Below are positions 17,246 through 26,273 of a DNA stretch of 44,162 nt, in pieces. The stretch's first letter is position 1; each line of letters starts with the position of its first letter. Origin of the DNA: an uncultured Blautia sp. (GTDB lineage: Bacteria; Bacillota; Clostridia; Lachnospirales; Lachnospiraceae); assembly GCA_945864225.1 (NCBI GenBank), contig CAMBAL010000014.1:1-44162 (forward strand), written 5' to 3'. The translations under genes and the position numbers were made by a program. The notes under the pieces are model-generated. The model was given only the letters and a program-made list of their open reading frames with translations. It had not been told where the DNA came from and searched no databases.

Positions 17246-18159
17246 AAAGCGCCTTCCGCATCATAAATCGCTTCCACCACACCGGCATAACTGCCTCGTC
17301 CGAGAACAATATAACGTTCAAAAACTCTGGCTGCCAGAAGTTTCTGAAACAATGGCTGACTCAGTACATCCTCCATGGAGTTTCCGTGAGCCGTGGCGAT
17401 CAGCTTGCATCCGCTGTGGATAACAGATTCCACTGCGTGATAATCATCCTCCCGCCCAAGTTCGTCCACAGCCACCACCTGCGGTGACATAGACCGGATC
17501 AGCATCTGCATGCCTTCCGACTTCGGACATCCATCCAGTACATCCGTTCTCATACCAAGATCATTCTGCGGAACTCCCTGATAGCATCCTGCAAGCTCAC
17601 TTCTTTCATCCACGACTCCCACAGTCATTCCGGAAACTGTCTCATTTCCATTGCTGAGCTGTCGGATAATATCCCGAAGCAGCGTGGTCTTCCCGCATCT
17701 TGGCGGAGAGACAATGAGCGTATTGGCTACCCAGTCTCCCTGTCTGATATAGGGCATGATTTCATCTGCACAGCCGATTTTCTGGTGGGCAAGACGCACA
17801 TTGATACAGGAAATATATTTCATGCCGCGGATCCGGTTGCCGTCAAGAATGACCTTACCGGTAACACCTACCCTGTGACCACCCTGTACACTCAGAAATC
17901 CCTGACGTATTTCCTCTTCATATGCATACAGCGAATATCCTGTCACATATTCCAGCGTTTCCTGCAGATCTTCTCTGGTGACCAGGTACTGTTCCTGCCC
18001 GCTGCTTCGAAGAAAACATTCTCCTCCGTCGTACGTCAGAAACAACGGCCGCCCCACCCGAAGACGTATTTCATATAATTTATCATAATCCAGGTCCGCT
18101 TCGATCAGAAGCTGCCGGATATTCCCAGCAAAAAGGTTCTGAATCTGCGTTGGTTCTAT
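17239..18159 (-). CDS. spoIIIAA: Stage III sporulation protein SpoIIIAA (secretion-type ATPase), atypical start
   Basis: A secretion-superfamily ATPase with Walker A SPPRCGKTTLLRDI and Walker B VVAVDELGREDD. It is the first gene of the operon and the motor or regulator of the channel. The family-typical N-terminus ending in EIRLRVGRPL is encoded, but the first codon of that stretch is ATA (18157-18159), directly after an in-frame TAG and about seven bases after AGAGGTGAG. The nearest GTG (18057) has no ribosome site and would remove 34 conserved-looking residues. Either AUA is used, an ATG has mutated, or the base is a sequencing error. With the ATA start it is 306 residues, the family's usual length. 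Confidence 0.9.
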   Translation of the reverse strand: MEPTQIQNLFAGNIRQLLIEADLDYDKLYEIRLRVGRPLFLTYDGGECFLRSSGQEQYLVTREDLQETLEYVTGYSLYAYEEEIRQGFLSVQGGHRVGVTGKVILDGNRIRGMKYISCINVRLAHQKIGCADEIMPYIRQGDWVANTLIVSPPRCGKTTLLRDIIRQLSNGNETVSGMTVGVVDERSELAGCYQGVPQNDLGMRTDVLDGCPKSEGMQMLIRSMSPQVVAVDELGREDDYHAVESVIHSGCKLIATAHGNSMEDVLSQPLFQKLLAARVFERYIVLGRGSYAGVVEAIYDAEGALC

Positions 18160-18180
18160 CTATCTCACCTCTTTATCTTT

Positions 18181-18209
18181 ACTATATGTGGACAATCCTG
18201 TTTTCATTC
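18181..18209 (-). promoter_or_regulatory. SigE-like promoter of the spoIIIA operon
   Basis: Minus strand: GAATGAA, 14-base spacer, CATATAGT, which fits the mother-cell SigE pattern (-10 CATAnnnT). It lies about 22 bases upstream of the spoIIIAA start region. spoIIIA is SigE-controlled in Bacillus, supporting the call; direct evidence is only the motif. Confidence 0.5.
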
Positions 18210-18239
18210 TTCTTTTGATACAGTTCCTTCCCACATGTT

Positions 18240-18791
18240 TCAGGGAAGTTCAATGTCCACGCGTTCCCAGCGAAGTTCCAGCGGATGTGCCGACCATACT
18301 GCACCGCTGTAGCCGGGCTCCATATCCAGCATCACATAGGCACCGCTTTCCATGCGGATGTTCCGAAGATCTTTTGACAGACCTTCTCCAGTCCACTTGA
18401 TATATGCTTCCCGCAAAACCCACTGCTCAAAAAATGCTTTCTCAGGATCCGGACTGTTCTGAATTTCTTCGATCATTTTCTCCGGAACCATCCTTCTCAG
18501 CATTCTGTCCTGGTGGTTTACCGCACGATGCACCTGGATATCGATCCCGACTTCCTGTCCGGCAAAGATACATGCCACATACTTTCCGGAATGTGTGATG
18601 TTATAATGGATTCCCGGTTCCAGTGTAAAAAACGGCTTTCCATGTTCTCCCAATGCTCTCGGCTCATAGGCAAGTTTTTTGCCGTATTCCTGAAGCAGTC
18701 CCTGTTCCAGAACCTTCTCCCCGATCATATGCTCCATATTCTTATTTCTGTATTTTTCCGGAATTTCTGTAAAATAAATAACCCCATTCAT
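18240..18791 (-). CDS. 4'-phosphopantetheinyl transferase, Sfp type
   Basis: A 183-residue enzyme that attaches the phosphopantetheine arm of CoA to carrier proteins. The magnesium-binding GIDIQ motif lies near residue 96 and the second motif is FFEQWVLREAYIKWTGEGLS (about 141-160, corresponding to W-x3-EA-x-K). NITHSGKY is the usual substrate-binding block. It overlaps the preceding helicase gene by four bases. acpP lies four kb away, but no polyketide or peptide synthetase is visible here, so its carrier substrate is unknown; it could also serve AcpP. Confidence 0.92.
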   Translation of the reverse strand: MNGVIYFTEIPEKYRNKNMEHMIGEKVLEQGLLQEYGKKLAYEPRALGEHGKPFFTLEPGIHYNITHSGKYVACIFAGQEVGIDIQVHRAVNHQDRMLRRMVPEKMIEEIQNSPDPEKAFFEQWVLREAYIKWTGEGLSKDLRNIRMESGAYVMLDMEPGYSGAVWSAHPLELRWERVDIELP

Positions 18792-20614
18792 CTTCCTGCC
18801 TCCTCAAGGAACTGGGATGGTTCCCGATCCTTTTCATACTGACGTTTTACATAGCATAATACCAGTTTTTTCTTTGCTCTCGTCATACCTACATAAAAAA
18901 GCCTGCGCTCTTCCTCCAGCGCTTCTTCAAGAACTGCTTTCTTATAGGGAATACTTCCTTCATTGACATTCAGAATATATACCTGATCGTATTCCAGCCC
19001 CTTGGATGCATGAAGGGTGGAAATCACCACTCCTTCTTTTCGTGTTTCCTGCTTTCTGGCCTGTTCCGCCAGCTTTTCCGTATAATCCTGAATATAGGTC
19101 TCCCACTCCTTCAGGTTCTTCATCCCTTTTGCACTTTCCATGATCCTGTCAAGTACTTCCGTCAGTTCTTCTGGTTTCATTTTACGATACATGGCATATT
19201 CCTGCAAGTATTCTTCGTATTTCATTCCCTTTCGGATGAAATTGATACATGCATAAGGAGGCATGGTACCAAGAATCCGCAAATGTGTTTCCAGAGTCGT
19301 GATCCTGTCGCACATCCAGTCTTTGTCTCTGTAATATTCCCGAAGGTCTTCAAAAGAAACCTCCGGCTTTTGCAGAGCATCCCTGGAAATATATCGATTC
19401 GGTCTGTTCATGATTTCCAGAAATGTTTTTCTGCTCCGGTCGCCTGACGCCATATGCAGATATGCCAGAAGATTTCTGCAGATCCAGTGCCGAAAGAGAT
19501 TGGGAAGCTGTTCCTTCATGGTAAAAGGCACCTGATATTCCATCAGCGCCCCCACCAGCCCTTCTGCTTCCTGATTCGTTCTCAAAAGGATCGCCGTATC
19601 TTCCAGGTTCTCCCCTTTTTCCAGACGTTTTTTCAATTCCTGAACAATTTCCAGATACTCTTCTCTGGGATTGGCAAATTCCCGGCATAAAACTGGTTCG
19701 CCAGTCTCATTTGGCGTAGACAGTTTCTTTTTGAAACGCTTTTTATTGCAGTCCACAACCTTCAGGGCAGTTTTCAGAATACTGTCTGTACAACGGTAAT
19801 TCACATCCAGAAGAACCGTTTCCGCTTTTGGATAATCTTTTGTAAAATTCAGCATAATCTCCGGTCTTGCTCCGCGGAAATGATAAATCGACTGATCATC
19901 ATCCCCGACAATAAACAGATTATCCTCCGGTTTTGCAAGGAGACGGACAATATCATACTGAAGCTGATTGATATCCTGAAACTCATCAACCAGTATATAT
20001 CGGAATTTGTTCTGCCATGCTTTCAAGATATCCGGTCTTTTTTCAAACAGTTCATAACAATACAGAAGCATATCGTCAAAATCCAGTTTTCTTCTTGCCT
20101 GACAGGTTTTGCGGTATCCTTCATAAATATGGCGGAAAACTTCGTCCGGACAGCAGGAAGAATAATAATGTTCCAGAGAGATTCTGCCGCCCTTCACCAC
20201 GCTGATCTCTTTTGCCACTTCTTCCGGAAAATCTCCTTCTTCCGCAAGATCTCCTCCATACTGCAGCGTCATTTCTTTCAGAATATCAAATTTCTCCTCT
20301 TCCGAAAGGATATTCGCAGCAGAAAGTCCGTATGCCTGTTTCAAAATGCCATAAAATACCCCATGAAACGTACCAAAGGTTACACCTGTACGTTCCAGAC
20401 CGGTAAATTTCAGAAACCGCTCTTTCATTTCTTTGGCTGCCGCTCTGGAAAAAGTCACAACCAAAACAGAAGAAGCCGGTATCTTCCCCTCACTGATCAT
20501 ATATGCAGTTCGTTCCACTATCACGGAGGTTTTCCCCGAACCGGGGCCTGCCAGGACCATCATCGGTCCCGACAGGTGGGCGATTGCCCTTTTTTGAGAT
20601 GGATTTCTCTTCAT
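18788..20614 (-). CDS. UvrD/PcrA-like ATP-dependent DNA helicase
   Basis: A superfamily 1A helicase of about 608 residues. Motifs in order: Walker A LAGPGSGKTSV, Ia VVTFSRAAAKEM, II VDEFQDIN, III VGDDDQSIYHFRGA, V VISTLHASKGLEYDQVYI and VI RRLFYVGMTRAKKKL. It is shorter than PcrA (about 740), lacking much of the 2B/C-terminal region, and likely is a paralogue rather than PcrA itself. The ATG at 20614 is chosen; an upstream TTG frame lies inside gltX. It is probably co-transcribed with gltX. Confidence 0.92.
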   Translation of the reverse strand: MKRNPSQKRAIAHLSGPMMVLAGPGSGKTSVIVERTAYMISEGKIPASSVLVVTFSRAAAKEMKERFLKFTGLERTGVTFGTFHGVFYGILKQAYGLSAANILSEEEKFDILKEMTLQYGGDLAEEGDFPEEVAKEISVVKGGRISLEHYYSSCCPDEVFRHIYEGYRKTCQARRKLDFDDMLLYCYELFEKRPDILKAWQNKFRYILVDEFQDINQLQYDIVRLLAKPEDNLFIVGDDDQSIYHFRGARPEIMLNFTKDYPKAETVLLDVNYRCTDSILKTALKVVDCNKKRFKKKLSTPNETGEPVLCREFANPREEYLEIVQELKKRLEKGENLEDTAILLRTNQEAEGLVGALMEYQVPFTMKEQLPNLFRHWICRNLLAYLHMASGDRSRKTFLEIMNRPNRYISRDALQKPEVSFEDLREYYRDKDWMCDRITTLETHLRILGTMPPYACINFIRKGMKYEEYLQEYAMYRKMKPEELTEVLDRIMESAKGMKNLKEWETYIQDYTEKLAEQARKQETRKEGVVISTLHASKGLEYDQVYILNVNEGSIPYKKAVLEEALEEERRLFYVGMTRAKKKLVLCYVKRQYEKDREPSQFLEEAGR

Positions 20615-20627
20615 TCTTTTTACTCGA

Positions 20628-22079
20628 TTACTGCTGCAGTTTTTCAACAGCAGCTTTTACACGGCGGATGGTTTCATCCTTTCCAATAATTTCCATAATT
20701 TCCGTAGCACCGGCAGGAGTCATCTGCTTACCGGATACTGCGGTACGAAGCGGCCACATCACATAACCGTTCTTGTAGCCTTTTTCTTTGACAAATTCAC
20801 TCAGAGATGCATACAGAGGATCATTGGTATAATCTTCCTGCGCTTCCAGAACCGGAAGAACTTCCTGCAGCACAGCAAGAGAACTTTCCTCTGTTGTTTT
20901 CATTTTTTTGTGACGATACATGGATACATCATATTCCGGTACTTCCTCAAAGAAATCGATCAGAGCAGGAATATCCGGGAATACTTCGATTCTGGTCTGT
21001 ACCATGGCAGCAATCTTTCTGAAATCATAATCTTTTTTCAGAACTTCTTTCATGTATGGAAGCGCTTTTTCATAAAAAGCATCCGGATCCATTTTCTTGA
21101 TATATTCTCCATTCATCCAGCGAAGCTTGGTAATATCAAAAACTGCCGGAGATTTGCTGATATGGTGATAATCAAATGCCTCCACAAGCTCCGGAAGGCT
21201 GTAGATCTCACGGTTTTCCTGCGGACTCCATCCAAGAAGTGCCACAAAGTTTACGATTGCTTCTGTCAGAAATCCCTGATCCACCAGATCTTCATAGGAA
21301 GAATGACCGGAACGCTTGGAAAGTTTCTGATGCTCTTCATTGGTGATCAGCGGACAGTGTACATAAACCGGGATGTTCCATCCGAATGCCTCATAAATAC
21401 GATTGTATTTCGGTGCAGAAGAAAGATATTCATTTCCTCTTACCACATGGGTGATTCCCATCAGATGGTCATCAATTACATTAGCGAAATTATAAGTCGG
21501 GTATCCATCAGATTTGATCAGGATCAGATCCTCCAGTTCTTCATTATTGACTGTAATATCCCCGTAGATCACATCATGAAATGTGGTGGTTCCTTCTGTC
21601 GGCATATTAAAACGGATCACATGAGGTTCCCCCGCAGCAAGGCGTCTCTCCACCTCTTCTTTCGGCAGATGCAGACAGCGCTTGTCATAAATGGAAATCT
21701 CCTTGCCTGCTACCACACGCTTCATGCTCTCCAGCTCTTCCTGCTGGCAGAAGCAATAATATGCGTCACCCTGTTCAATAAGCTGCTGCGCATATTTCAG
21801 ATACATGCCGGATGCCTGACGTTCACTCTGAACATACGGTCCCACGCCGCCATCTTTATCCGGTCCTTCGTCATGAAGCAGTCCTGTCTTCTGCAGAGTA
21901 CGGTAAATAATATCCACCGCACCTTCCATATATCGTTCCTGATCCGTATCTTCAATACGAAGGATAAAATCTCCTCCTTCATGTTTCGTGATCAGATATG
22001 CATATAATGCTGTTCTCAGATTTCCGACATGCATTCTTCCTGTCGGACTCGGTGCGAATCTGGTTCTTAACTTGCTCAT
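20628..22079 (-). CDS. gltX: Glutamate--tRNA ligase
   Basis: A 483-residue class I aminoacyl-tRNA synthetase charging tRNA-Glu. The HIGH-like motif is [18 protein letters not shown] and the KMSKS-like motif is [12 protein letters not shown]. The anticodon-binding domain fills the C-terminal third. The ATG at 22079 has AGGAG nine bases upstream; a longer frame to 22133 covers the leader hairpin and is rejected. In Firmicutes without GlnRS the enzyme is usually non-discriminating and works with GatCAB, which is not in this window. Confidence 0.96.
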   Translation of the reverse strand: MSKLRTRFAPSPTGRMHVGNLRTALYAYLITKHEGGDFILRIEDTDQERYMEGAVDIIYRTLQKTGLLHDEGPDKDGGVGPYVQSERQASGMYLKYAQQLIEQGDAYYCFCQQEELESMKRVVAGKEISIYDKRCLHLPKEEVERRLAAGEPHVIRFNMPTEGTTTFHDVIYGDITVNNEELEDLILIKSDGYPTYNFANVIDDHLMGITHVVRGNEYLSSAPKYNRIYEAFGWNIPVYVHCPLITNEEHQKLSKRSGHSSYEDLVDQGFLTEAIVNFVALLGWSPQENREIYSLPELVEAFDYHHISKSPAVFDITKLRWMNGEYIKKMDPDAFYEKALPYMKEVLKKDYDFRKIAAMVQTRIEVFPDIPALIDFFEEVPEYDVSMYRHKKMKTTEESSLAVLQEVLPVLEAQEDYTNDPLYASLSEFVKEKGYKNGYVMWPLRTAVSGKQMTPAGATEIMEIIGKDETIRRVKAAVEKLQQ

Positions 22080-22107
22080 AATATGATTCTCCTGTTCATT
22101 TTTTGTC

Positions 22108-22129
22108 ACATCTGTGCCCCCACAGATGT
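22108..22129 (-). other. Perfect hairpin in the gltX leader
   Basis: ACATCTGTG, loop GGGG, CACAGATGT on the minus strand, between the promoter and the gltX ribosome site. No T-run follows, so it is not a normal terminator; it may stabilise or regulate the message. Confidence 0.6.
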
Positions 22130-22142
22130 CCAATTCCGGCTT

Positions 22143-22172
22143 ATTATAGCACCATATCTTTCAGAATGTCTA
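22143..22172 (-). promoter_or_regulatory. SigA-type promoter of gltX
   Basis: Minus strand: TAGACA, 18-base spacer, TATAAT with an extended TGC before the -10. It lies about 65 bases upstream of the gltX start. Confidence 0.6.
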
Positions 22173-22285
22173 TAGGTTTTCCGTAGATTACCAAATCTGC
22201 CTTTCAATCTGCAAAATGTTCCCCATCACTAAGAAGAATCAGCCGGTCTCCGGAAAAATCCCTGATAGATGTATTTACAGACAAG

Positions 22286-22326
22286 AGAAAAAATCTCCCC
22301 GAAGCACTGTGGCTGCAGGGAGATCC
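22286..22326 (-). terminator. Intrinsic terminator of acpP
   Basis: Minus strand: ATCTCCC and GGGGAGAT enclose a 17-base loop and are followed by TTTTTT. It begins about 16 bases after the acpP stop. Confidence 0.8.
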
Positions 22327-22340
22327 TTGTTGTTTATTTC

Positions 22341-22574
22341 TTAAGCTTCTACGCCTTTTTTTCTGAGATAGTTCATCACATCACCGATGGTCTCAAGATC
22401 TGTTAATTCCTCTGTCGGGATCTCCAGGTCATACTCTTCTTCCAGAGCCATAACCAGTTCAAAAAGATCAAGGGAATCTGCACCAAGATCATCCTTAAAG
22501 GAAGTCTCCGGTGTAACATCGGTTGTATCCAGATTTAACTGTTCAGATATAATTTCTTTCATTTTCTCTAACAT
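22341..22574 (-). CDS. acpP: Acyl carrier protein
   Basis: A 77-residue acidic protein carrying fatty-acid intermediates. The phosphopantetheine serine lies in [20 protein letters not shown] (about residue 37). The ATG at 22574 has AAAGGAGAG seven bases upstream; the longer frame to 22649 runs over the promoter. It is monocistronic, with its own promoter and terminator, and is not next to other fab genes, so it might be a second or specialised ACP; the sequence is standard. Confidence 0.95.
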   Translation of the reverse strand: MLEKMKEIISEQLNLDTTDVTPETSFKDDLGADSLDLFELVMALEEEYDLEIPTEELTDLETIGDVMNYLRKKGVEA

Positions 22575-22627
22575 TGCTTTTCTCTCCTTTATCAAACATC
22601 CTGCTTTGTGATAATTTTGATGCCCAA

Positions 22628-22656
22628 AGTATATATGCTGCAGGGGCATTTGTCAA
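22628..22656 (-). promoter_or_regulatory. Strong SigA promoter of acpP
   Basis: Minus strand: TTGACA, 17-base spacer, TATACT, about 50 bases upstream of the ATG. Confidence 0.75.
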
Positions 22657-22697
22657 TAGTATTTTCCATTATTTCACAGACCTTTATGTCTGGCTGA

Positions 22698-23921
22698 TTA
22701 TAACAGTCGTTCCGGCTCCTGAAATTTGATCTGTCGGGCCACGCTTAAGGCCAGCCCCATCTCGGACATCAGGAACAAAACAGAGGTTCCTCCGTAACTG
22801 ATAAACGGCAGCGTTACACCGGTGTTCGGCAGAATGTTCAACACTACCGCAATGTTCAGAACAACCTGCAGCGCAATATGAATAAAAATCCCGCTGACCA
22901 TCAGAGAACCAAACATATCCGGAGCGTTCTGTGCAATAAAAAACAGTCTGTACAGAAGATACGCAAACAGTATAATGACAATGAGCCCTCCAAGAATTCC
23001 CAGTTCCTCGCAGACGATCGAAAAAATCATATCATTCTGCGCCTCCGGAACATTTCCCAGCTTCTGGATACTGTTGCCAAGTCCTCTTCCCAGAAGTCCT
23101 CCTGAACCGATTGCATACAGAGCCTGCAGAGTCTGATATCCATCACCTGATGCATAGGCTTCCGGATGGAGCCAGACCAGAATACGTTTGATACGGAAAC
23201 TTCCGCTGGACGCAGGATCCACAAGGGCATTCAGCAAAAATACCAGTCCGACTATCAGAACAATCCCGATGATCAATAAAATCACAAATGGCCTGGTATC
23301 CGGATGCGCAACGAAAATCATTCCCGCTGTAATCCCGCAGATAATAATTGCCGTACTGAGGTTATCTGTTGCCACATATGCCACCAGTCCCAAAGCGCCT
23401 CCCATACCTGCAAGAACCATACAGGCCTTGAGAGTCCTGATCTGCTTACCCATCGCTACAATCATATAAGACAGGCAGACAACCACCGCAATCTTGGCGA
23501 CTTCCGCAGGCTGGAACTGTATCGGTCCGATCTTCAGCCACCGTCTGGCACCATGTGACGTATGTCCCAGAGGTGTCCTTACCAGAAGCATCAGAACGAC
23601 TGCCAGGCCATAAAGAATCGTAGTAAAATAAGTCAGGATATGGTAGTCGATCTTTGAAATCAGTATTGCAGCGATCAGACAGACAAGACTAATCACGGCC
23701 TGTTTCTTAAAATAATACATATCATCATTGTAATCCAGTTCTGCAATATAGGCACTTGTGCTGTAAAGCATAATCAGACCAAAACAGGTGAGAAGAATGA
23801 TCACTGCCACAAGACTGTAATCATAATAATTCGTCGTTGGCTTTCTGGTGTTTTTCACATTTTTCTTTCCTCTGTTGATCCTGTCAAATAATGCAGTTAC
23901 GGATTTTCCGGTTTTATCCAT
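22698..23921 (-). CDS. ftsW: FtsW/RodA/SpoVE family peptidoglycan glycosyltransferase
   Basis: A 407-residue SEDS protein with about ten membrane helices after a basic N-terminal tail. Conserved blocks are MLYSTSAYIAEL, LGHTSHGARRWLKIGPIQFQPAE (split blocks), GRGLGNSIQKLGNVPEAQNDMIF and the C-terminal PFISYGGTSVL. SEDS proteins polymerise lipid II with a class B PBP. The GNS...PEAQND region fits FtsW/SpoVE better than RodA. Division versus spore-cortex role cannot be separated without the neighbourhood; here it stands alone with a vegetative promoter, which favours FtsW. Confidence 0.9.
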   Translation of the reverse strand: MDKTGKSVTALFDRINRGKKNVKNTRKPTTNYYDYSLVAVIILLTCFGLIMLYSTSAYIAELDYNDDMYYFKKQAVISLVCLIAAILISKIDYHILTYFTTILYGLAVVLMLLVRTPLGHTSHGARRWLKIGPIQFQPAEVAKIAVVVCLSYMIVAMGKQIRTLKACMVLAGMGGALGLVAYVATDNLSTAIIICGITAGMIFVAHPDTRPFVILLIIGIVLIVGLVFLLNALVDPASSGSFRIKRILVWLHPEAYASGDGYQTLQALYAIGSGGLLGRGLGNSIQKLGNVPEAQNDMIFSIVCEELGILGGLIVIILFAYLLYRLFFIAQNAPDMFGSLMVSGIFIHIALQVVLNIAVVLNILPNTGVTLPFISYGGTSVLFLMSEMGLALSVARQIKFQEPERLL

Positions 23922-23990
23922 TGCATCACCCAGCTTTTCTGAAATTGACTGACAAATCTTTCTGATTGCTGTCAGCCTGTGTTGATTTTC

Positions 23991-24019
23991 ATTATAGCAT
24001 GGGGATGTTATCTGTGCAA
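23991..24019 (-). promoter_or_regulatory. SigA-type promoter of ftsW
   Basis: Minus strand: TTGCAC, 17-base spacer, TATAAT, about 70 bases upstream of the ftsW start. Confidence 0.6.
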
Positions 24020-24116
24020 GTTTTCACAGAACCTGTTCCTCCTGTTTTTTATACAGGAATGATAAAAATGTCTAATTATTGTAAATCCGGGAGCTGCTGT
24101 TTTCCGCAGTATGCAC

Positions 24117-24142
24117 ACCTTTCTGTTTCTATGACATAAAAT
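24117..24142 (+). promoter_or_regulatory. Mother-cell sigma (SigE/SigK-like) promoter of the cotJ operon
   Basis: CATAAAATA at 24135-24143 fits the CATAnnnT(A) -10 shared by SigE and SigK. AC lies 16 bases upstream as SigK expects; no good SigE -35 is seen. It is 38 bases before the cotJA ATG. Bacillus cotJ is SigE-dependent, so assignment between the two is open. Confidence 0.45.
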
Positions 24143-24180
24143 ATAGCGTAACTGAATTTTGCAGCAGAAAGGATTTTTTC

Positions 24181-24495
24181 ATGGAAAATTATCAGATGGG
24201 CCGTTCTTCCGGCCGTCCTTACCGCACTACCTGCGGCATGAACAGAATGCCTTCCAACGAACGTATGACACACAGATCTTGTCAAAAAGCTGCCGAATGC
24301 AGCTGCCGGATGCCCGGCACAATATCACACGAAGAAGAAATGTATTCCCACCTGAAAAGCCTGCCGCCCGCCATGGCTTACGTCCCATGCCAGACTTTCT
24401 CGAAAACCTTTGATTTAAAACATGCACTTCATGTGGGCACAATTTTCCCGGAACTTTGCAGACCATTCTGCGGAAAGCGAGGTGTCCGAAAATGA
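24181..24495 (+). CDS. cotJA: Spore coat associated protein CotJA
   Basis: A 104-residue protein. The C-terminal half, AMAYVPCQTFSKTFDLKHAL then VGTIFPELCRPFCGKRG, is the CotJA domain; the N-terminal half is Cys/Met/Arg-rich and variable. It is a minor component of the spore coat assembled in the mother cell with CotJC. AAAGGA lies eight bases before the ATG. It overlaps cotJB by four bases. The usual W in YVPWQ is C here. Confidence 0.9.
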   Translation: MENYQMGRSSGRPYRTTCGMNRMPSNERMTHRSCQKAAECSCRMPGTISHEEEMYSHLKSLPPAMAYVPCQTFSKTFDLKHALHVGTIFPELCRPFCGKRGVRK

Positions 24496-24776
24496 TGTCC
24501 GAAAACAGATCTCTGAACCAAAAACAGCTTCTTCAGGAAATCAATGAAGTAAGCTTCGCGGTAAATGACATTCATCTCTTTCTCGATACCCACCCGTGTG
24601 ACAAACAGGCAATGGATTTTTTCAAAACTGTCGCTTCCAGGCGCCGGGAACTGATGACTCTGTATGCAAGAGAATTCGGTCCTCTTACCGTCGATGACGC
24701 CCTGGAAACAGACAGCGATACCTGGAAATGGATGGAGCAGCCGTTCCCATGGGAACAGGAAGGAGGCTTAAAATAA
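24492..24776 (+). CDS. cotJB: Spore coat protein CotJB
   Basis: A 94-residue protein with the CotJB domain: LLQEINEVSFAVNDIHLFLD then THPCDKQAMDFF, and a C-terminal WKWMEQPFPWE. It is required for coat incorporation of the CotJ set in Bacillus. The ATGA overlap with cotJA and GAGGTG upstream fix the start at 24492. It ends one base before the cotJC ATG. Confidence 0.92.
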   Translation: MMSENRSLNQKQLLQEINEVSFAVNDIHLFLDTHPCDKQAMDFFKTVASRRRELMTLYAREFGPLTVDDALETDSDTWKWMEQPFPWEQEGGLK

Positions 24777-24890
24777 ATGTGGAATTATGAAAAACGGCTT
24801 CAGTATCCTGTCAACATCAAAACCCCGAATGCCAGGCTGGCACAATATATTATGAGTCAGTATGGGGGGCCTTACCTCTGTAACCTATAA
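24777..24890 (+). CDS. cotJC: cotJC, 5' segment of a split gene
   Basis: Starts with MWNYEKRLQYPVNIKTP, the unmistakable N-terminus of CotJC, a spore-coat manganese-catalase-like protein. AGGAGG lies ten bases before the ATG. The homologous sequence runs for 31 codons to SQYGG, then passes into the element and stops after six foreign codons (TAA at 24888). The rest of the gene resumes at 33913. Joining base 24866 to 33913 gives one uninterrupted frame reading SQYGG-PDGEIGASMRYL. As it stands the gene is inactive unless the element is excised. Confidence 0.93.
   Translation: MWNYEKRLQYPVNIKTPNARLAQYIMSQYGGPYLCNL
24849..24888 (+). other. attL, left attachment site of the element
   Basis: Host sequence to the left meets the element across GGGGGG (24864-24869). 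The element side begins CCTTACCTCTGTAACCTAT (24870-24888), which is inverted-repeat related (16/19) to the sequence at attR. The inferred crossover dinucleotide is GG at 24867-24868. Confidence 0.8.
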
Positions 24891-24896
24891 CAGGAA

Positions 24897-24927
24897 CAGC
24901 CCGGCAAAAATTAATATTGCCAGGCTG
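24897..24927. other. Hairpin just inside the left end
   Basis: An 11-bp stem with one G-T pair (CAGCCTGGCAA / TTGCCGGGCTG on the minus strand) and a nine-base loop. No T-run follows on either strand. It lies past the stop of the decayed tail gene and may once have been its terminator. Confidence 0.55.
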
Positions 24928-25037
24928 TGAATCACTTTATCTTTTGTATTTTATACTTTTCTCTCATATAACGAGAATAACATGTATTTCACCGAATGTC
25001 TACTATTATTTGGTCACTATCTCGATAAAATTCGACA

Positions 25038-26273
25038 TCACGCATCCTTAATAATCGCATCGAATCCGGCCTTCTTCAGCTTGTCCACCAGTTCCTGAGC
25101 CTTGTCTTTGTTCTTGAACGCTCCGGCCTGTACATAATATTTTACGGCATCGGATTCCACTTTATTTGACGCTCCTGTCTCTGTTTTCGCAGAAATGTTC
25201 TTCCCACCAATGATTCCTTCAGTCGCCGTAATCTTTCCAGATATTGTCGCCCCTGTCGCAGTCAACGCTCCTGCACTGGTTACTATAAACTTCCCAGAAC
25301 CGATATTAATGCTTCCAGCGGTGACAGAGCCAAGGTTGGCACTGATGGCAGACAGGGATGTGACGTTGAGTTTGTCGGCGGTGATAGCCTTGGACGCAAT
25401 CTGCGTAGCGGTGATTGTCCCTGTGTAAATCTTGCCGCCATTGATATAGGTCTTATTGCTGTCGTAGCACAGATTTGCTAAGGCAGTATCGACGGCTGAA
25501 ATACTGGAATCCACATCTTCTGGAGCTGGTGTCCAGTCGGTGGCTTTGTTGCCTAGTTCGAGCTTTATTGTTCCACCTATTGAATATTTCCAATAAATTC
25601 GTATATACCCGCATTCGTCTGGAGATGTTTCAGTAATTGTTACTGGATTTCCCGTTCTTTTATAGTCATTACATGAAATATATGTTTTATCGGATTTGTA
25701 ATAAAAAAATCCAAGCCATTGTTCGGTTATTCCTCCATCTTTTCTCCAACATATCGTAAAAAATTCTCCACCTTTTAACTTTATAAAATCTGATGTTCTA
25801 AATTGCGAGTCTGTGGACATCATTGCGCCAGTTGATTGAGACGGATAACCATTCGTAAGCGTTTTACGGACAATCAAATTTCTTCCACCAACCTGCACGC
25901 TATCAATAATACTGCTCTTCGCGAAACTGCTAAGCCCGTCAAACGTAACAAGCCCTTGCAGATTAATCACATCTGCCACAAGGGTTGCTGTTCGATCGGT
26001 AAGGGTGAAGTCGGTCGAAGAAGTTCCGCTCTCCACAATCCAAGTGAACCTATCTGCGGTCTGTTCTGCTATTGTTTTGACGGATGCGATGGATGCGTCG
26101 GTGTCTTCTGGAGCGGGTGACCAATCTGTTGGTAAAGTGCCTTTCTCAAGCTTAAAATTTGAGATTGTAAGAGTGATTGGTGTTGTAAGAGCAATGCTTG
26201 ATCCGTGACGTAACGGACGAAATGCGAAATATGTATGAGTTCCAATCTGTTCACTGGTTTTTGCAGATAAGCC
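25038..26273 (-). pseudogene. Decayed phage tail protein fused to an endolysin-type SPOR tail
   Basis: The frame is open from just after a TAA at 26274 to 25038, but the only usable start is GTG at 26036 without a ribosome site. It encodes two DWTPAPED/DWSPAPED modules typical of siphophage minor tail or fibre proteins of Clostridia, then Ala/Thr/Ile-rich fibre repeats (TATEGIIGG). The last 35 residues, from KYYVQAGAFKNKDKAQELVD on, are an SPOR-like domain normally found at the C-terminus of phage amidase endolysins. This looks like a deletion joining tail and lysis genes and removing what lay between. Both parts are truncated. Confidence 0.75.

Noticed and set aside
22134-22340. A T-box or other amino-acid riboswitch before gltX
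   Set aside because: No T-box sequence or specifier-loop layout is visible; only a short perfect hairpin lies in the leader.
25031-25037. 0A box (TTCGACA) near the left end of the element as a Spo0A-like target
   Set aside because: A seven-base motif with one free position is expected several times by chance in nine kb on two strands, and this copy is at a gene end with no promoter.
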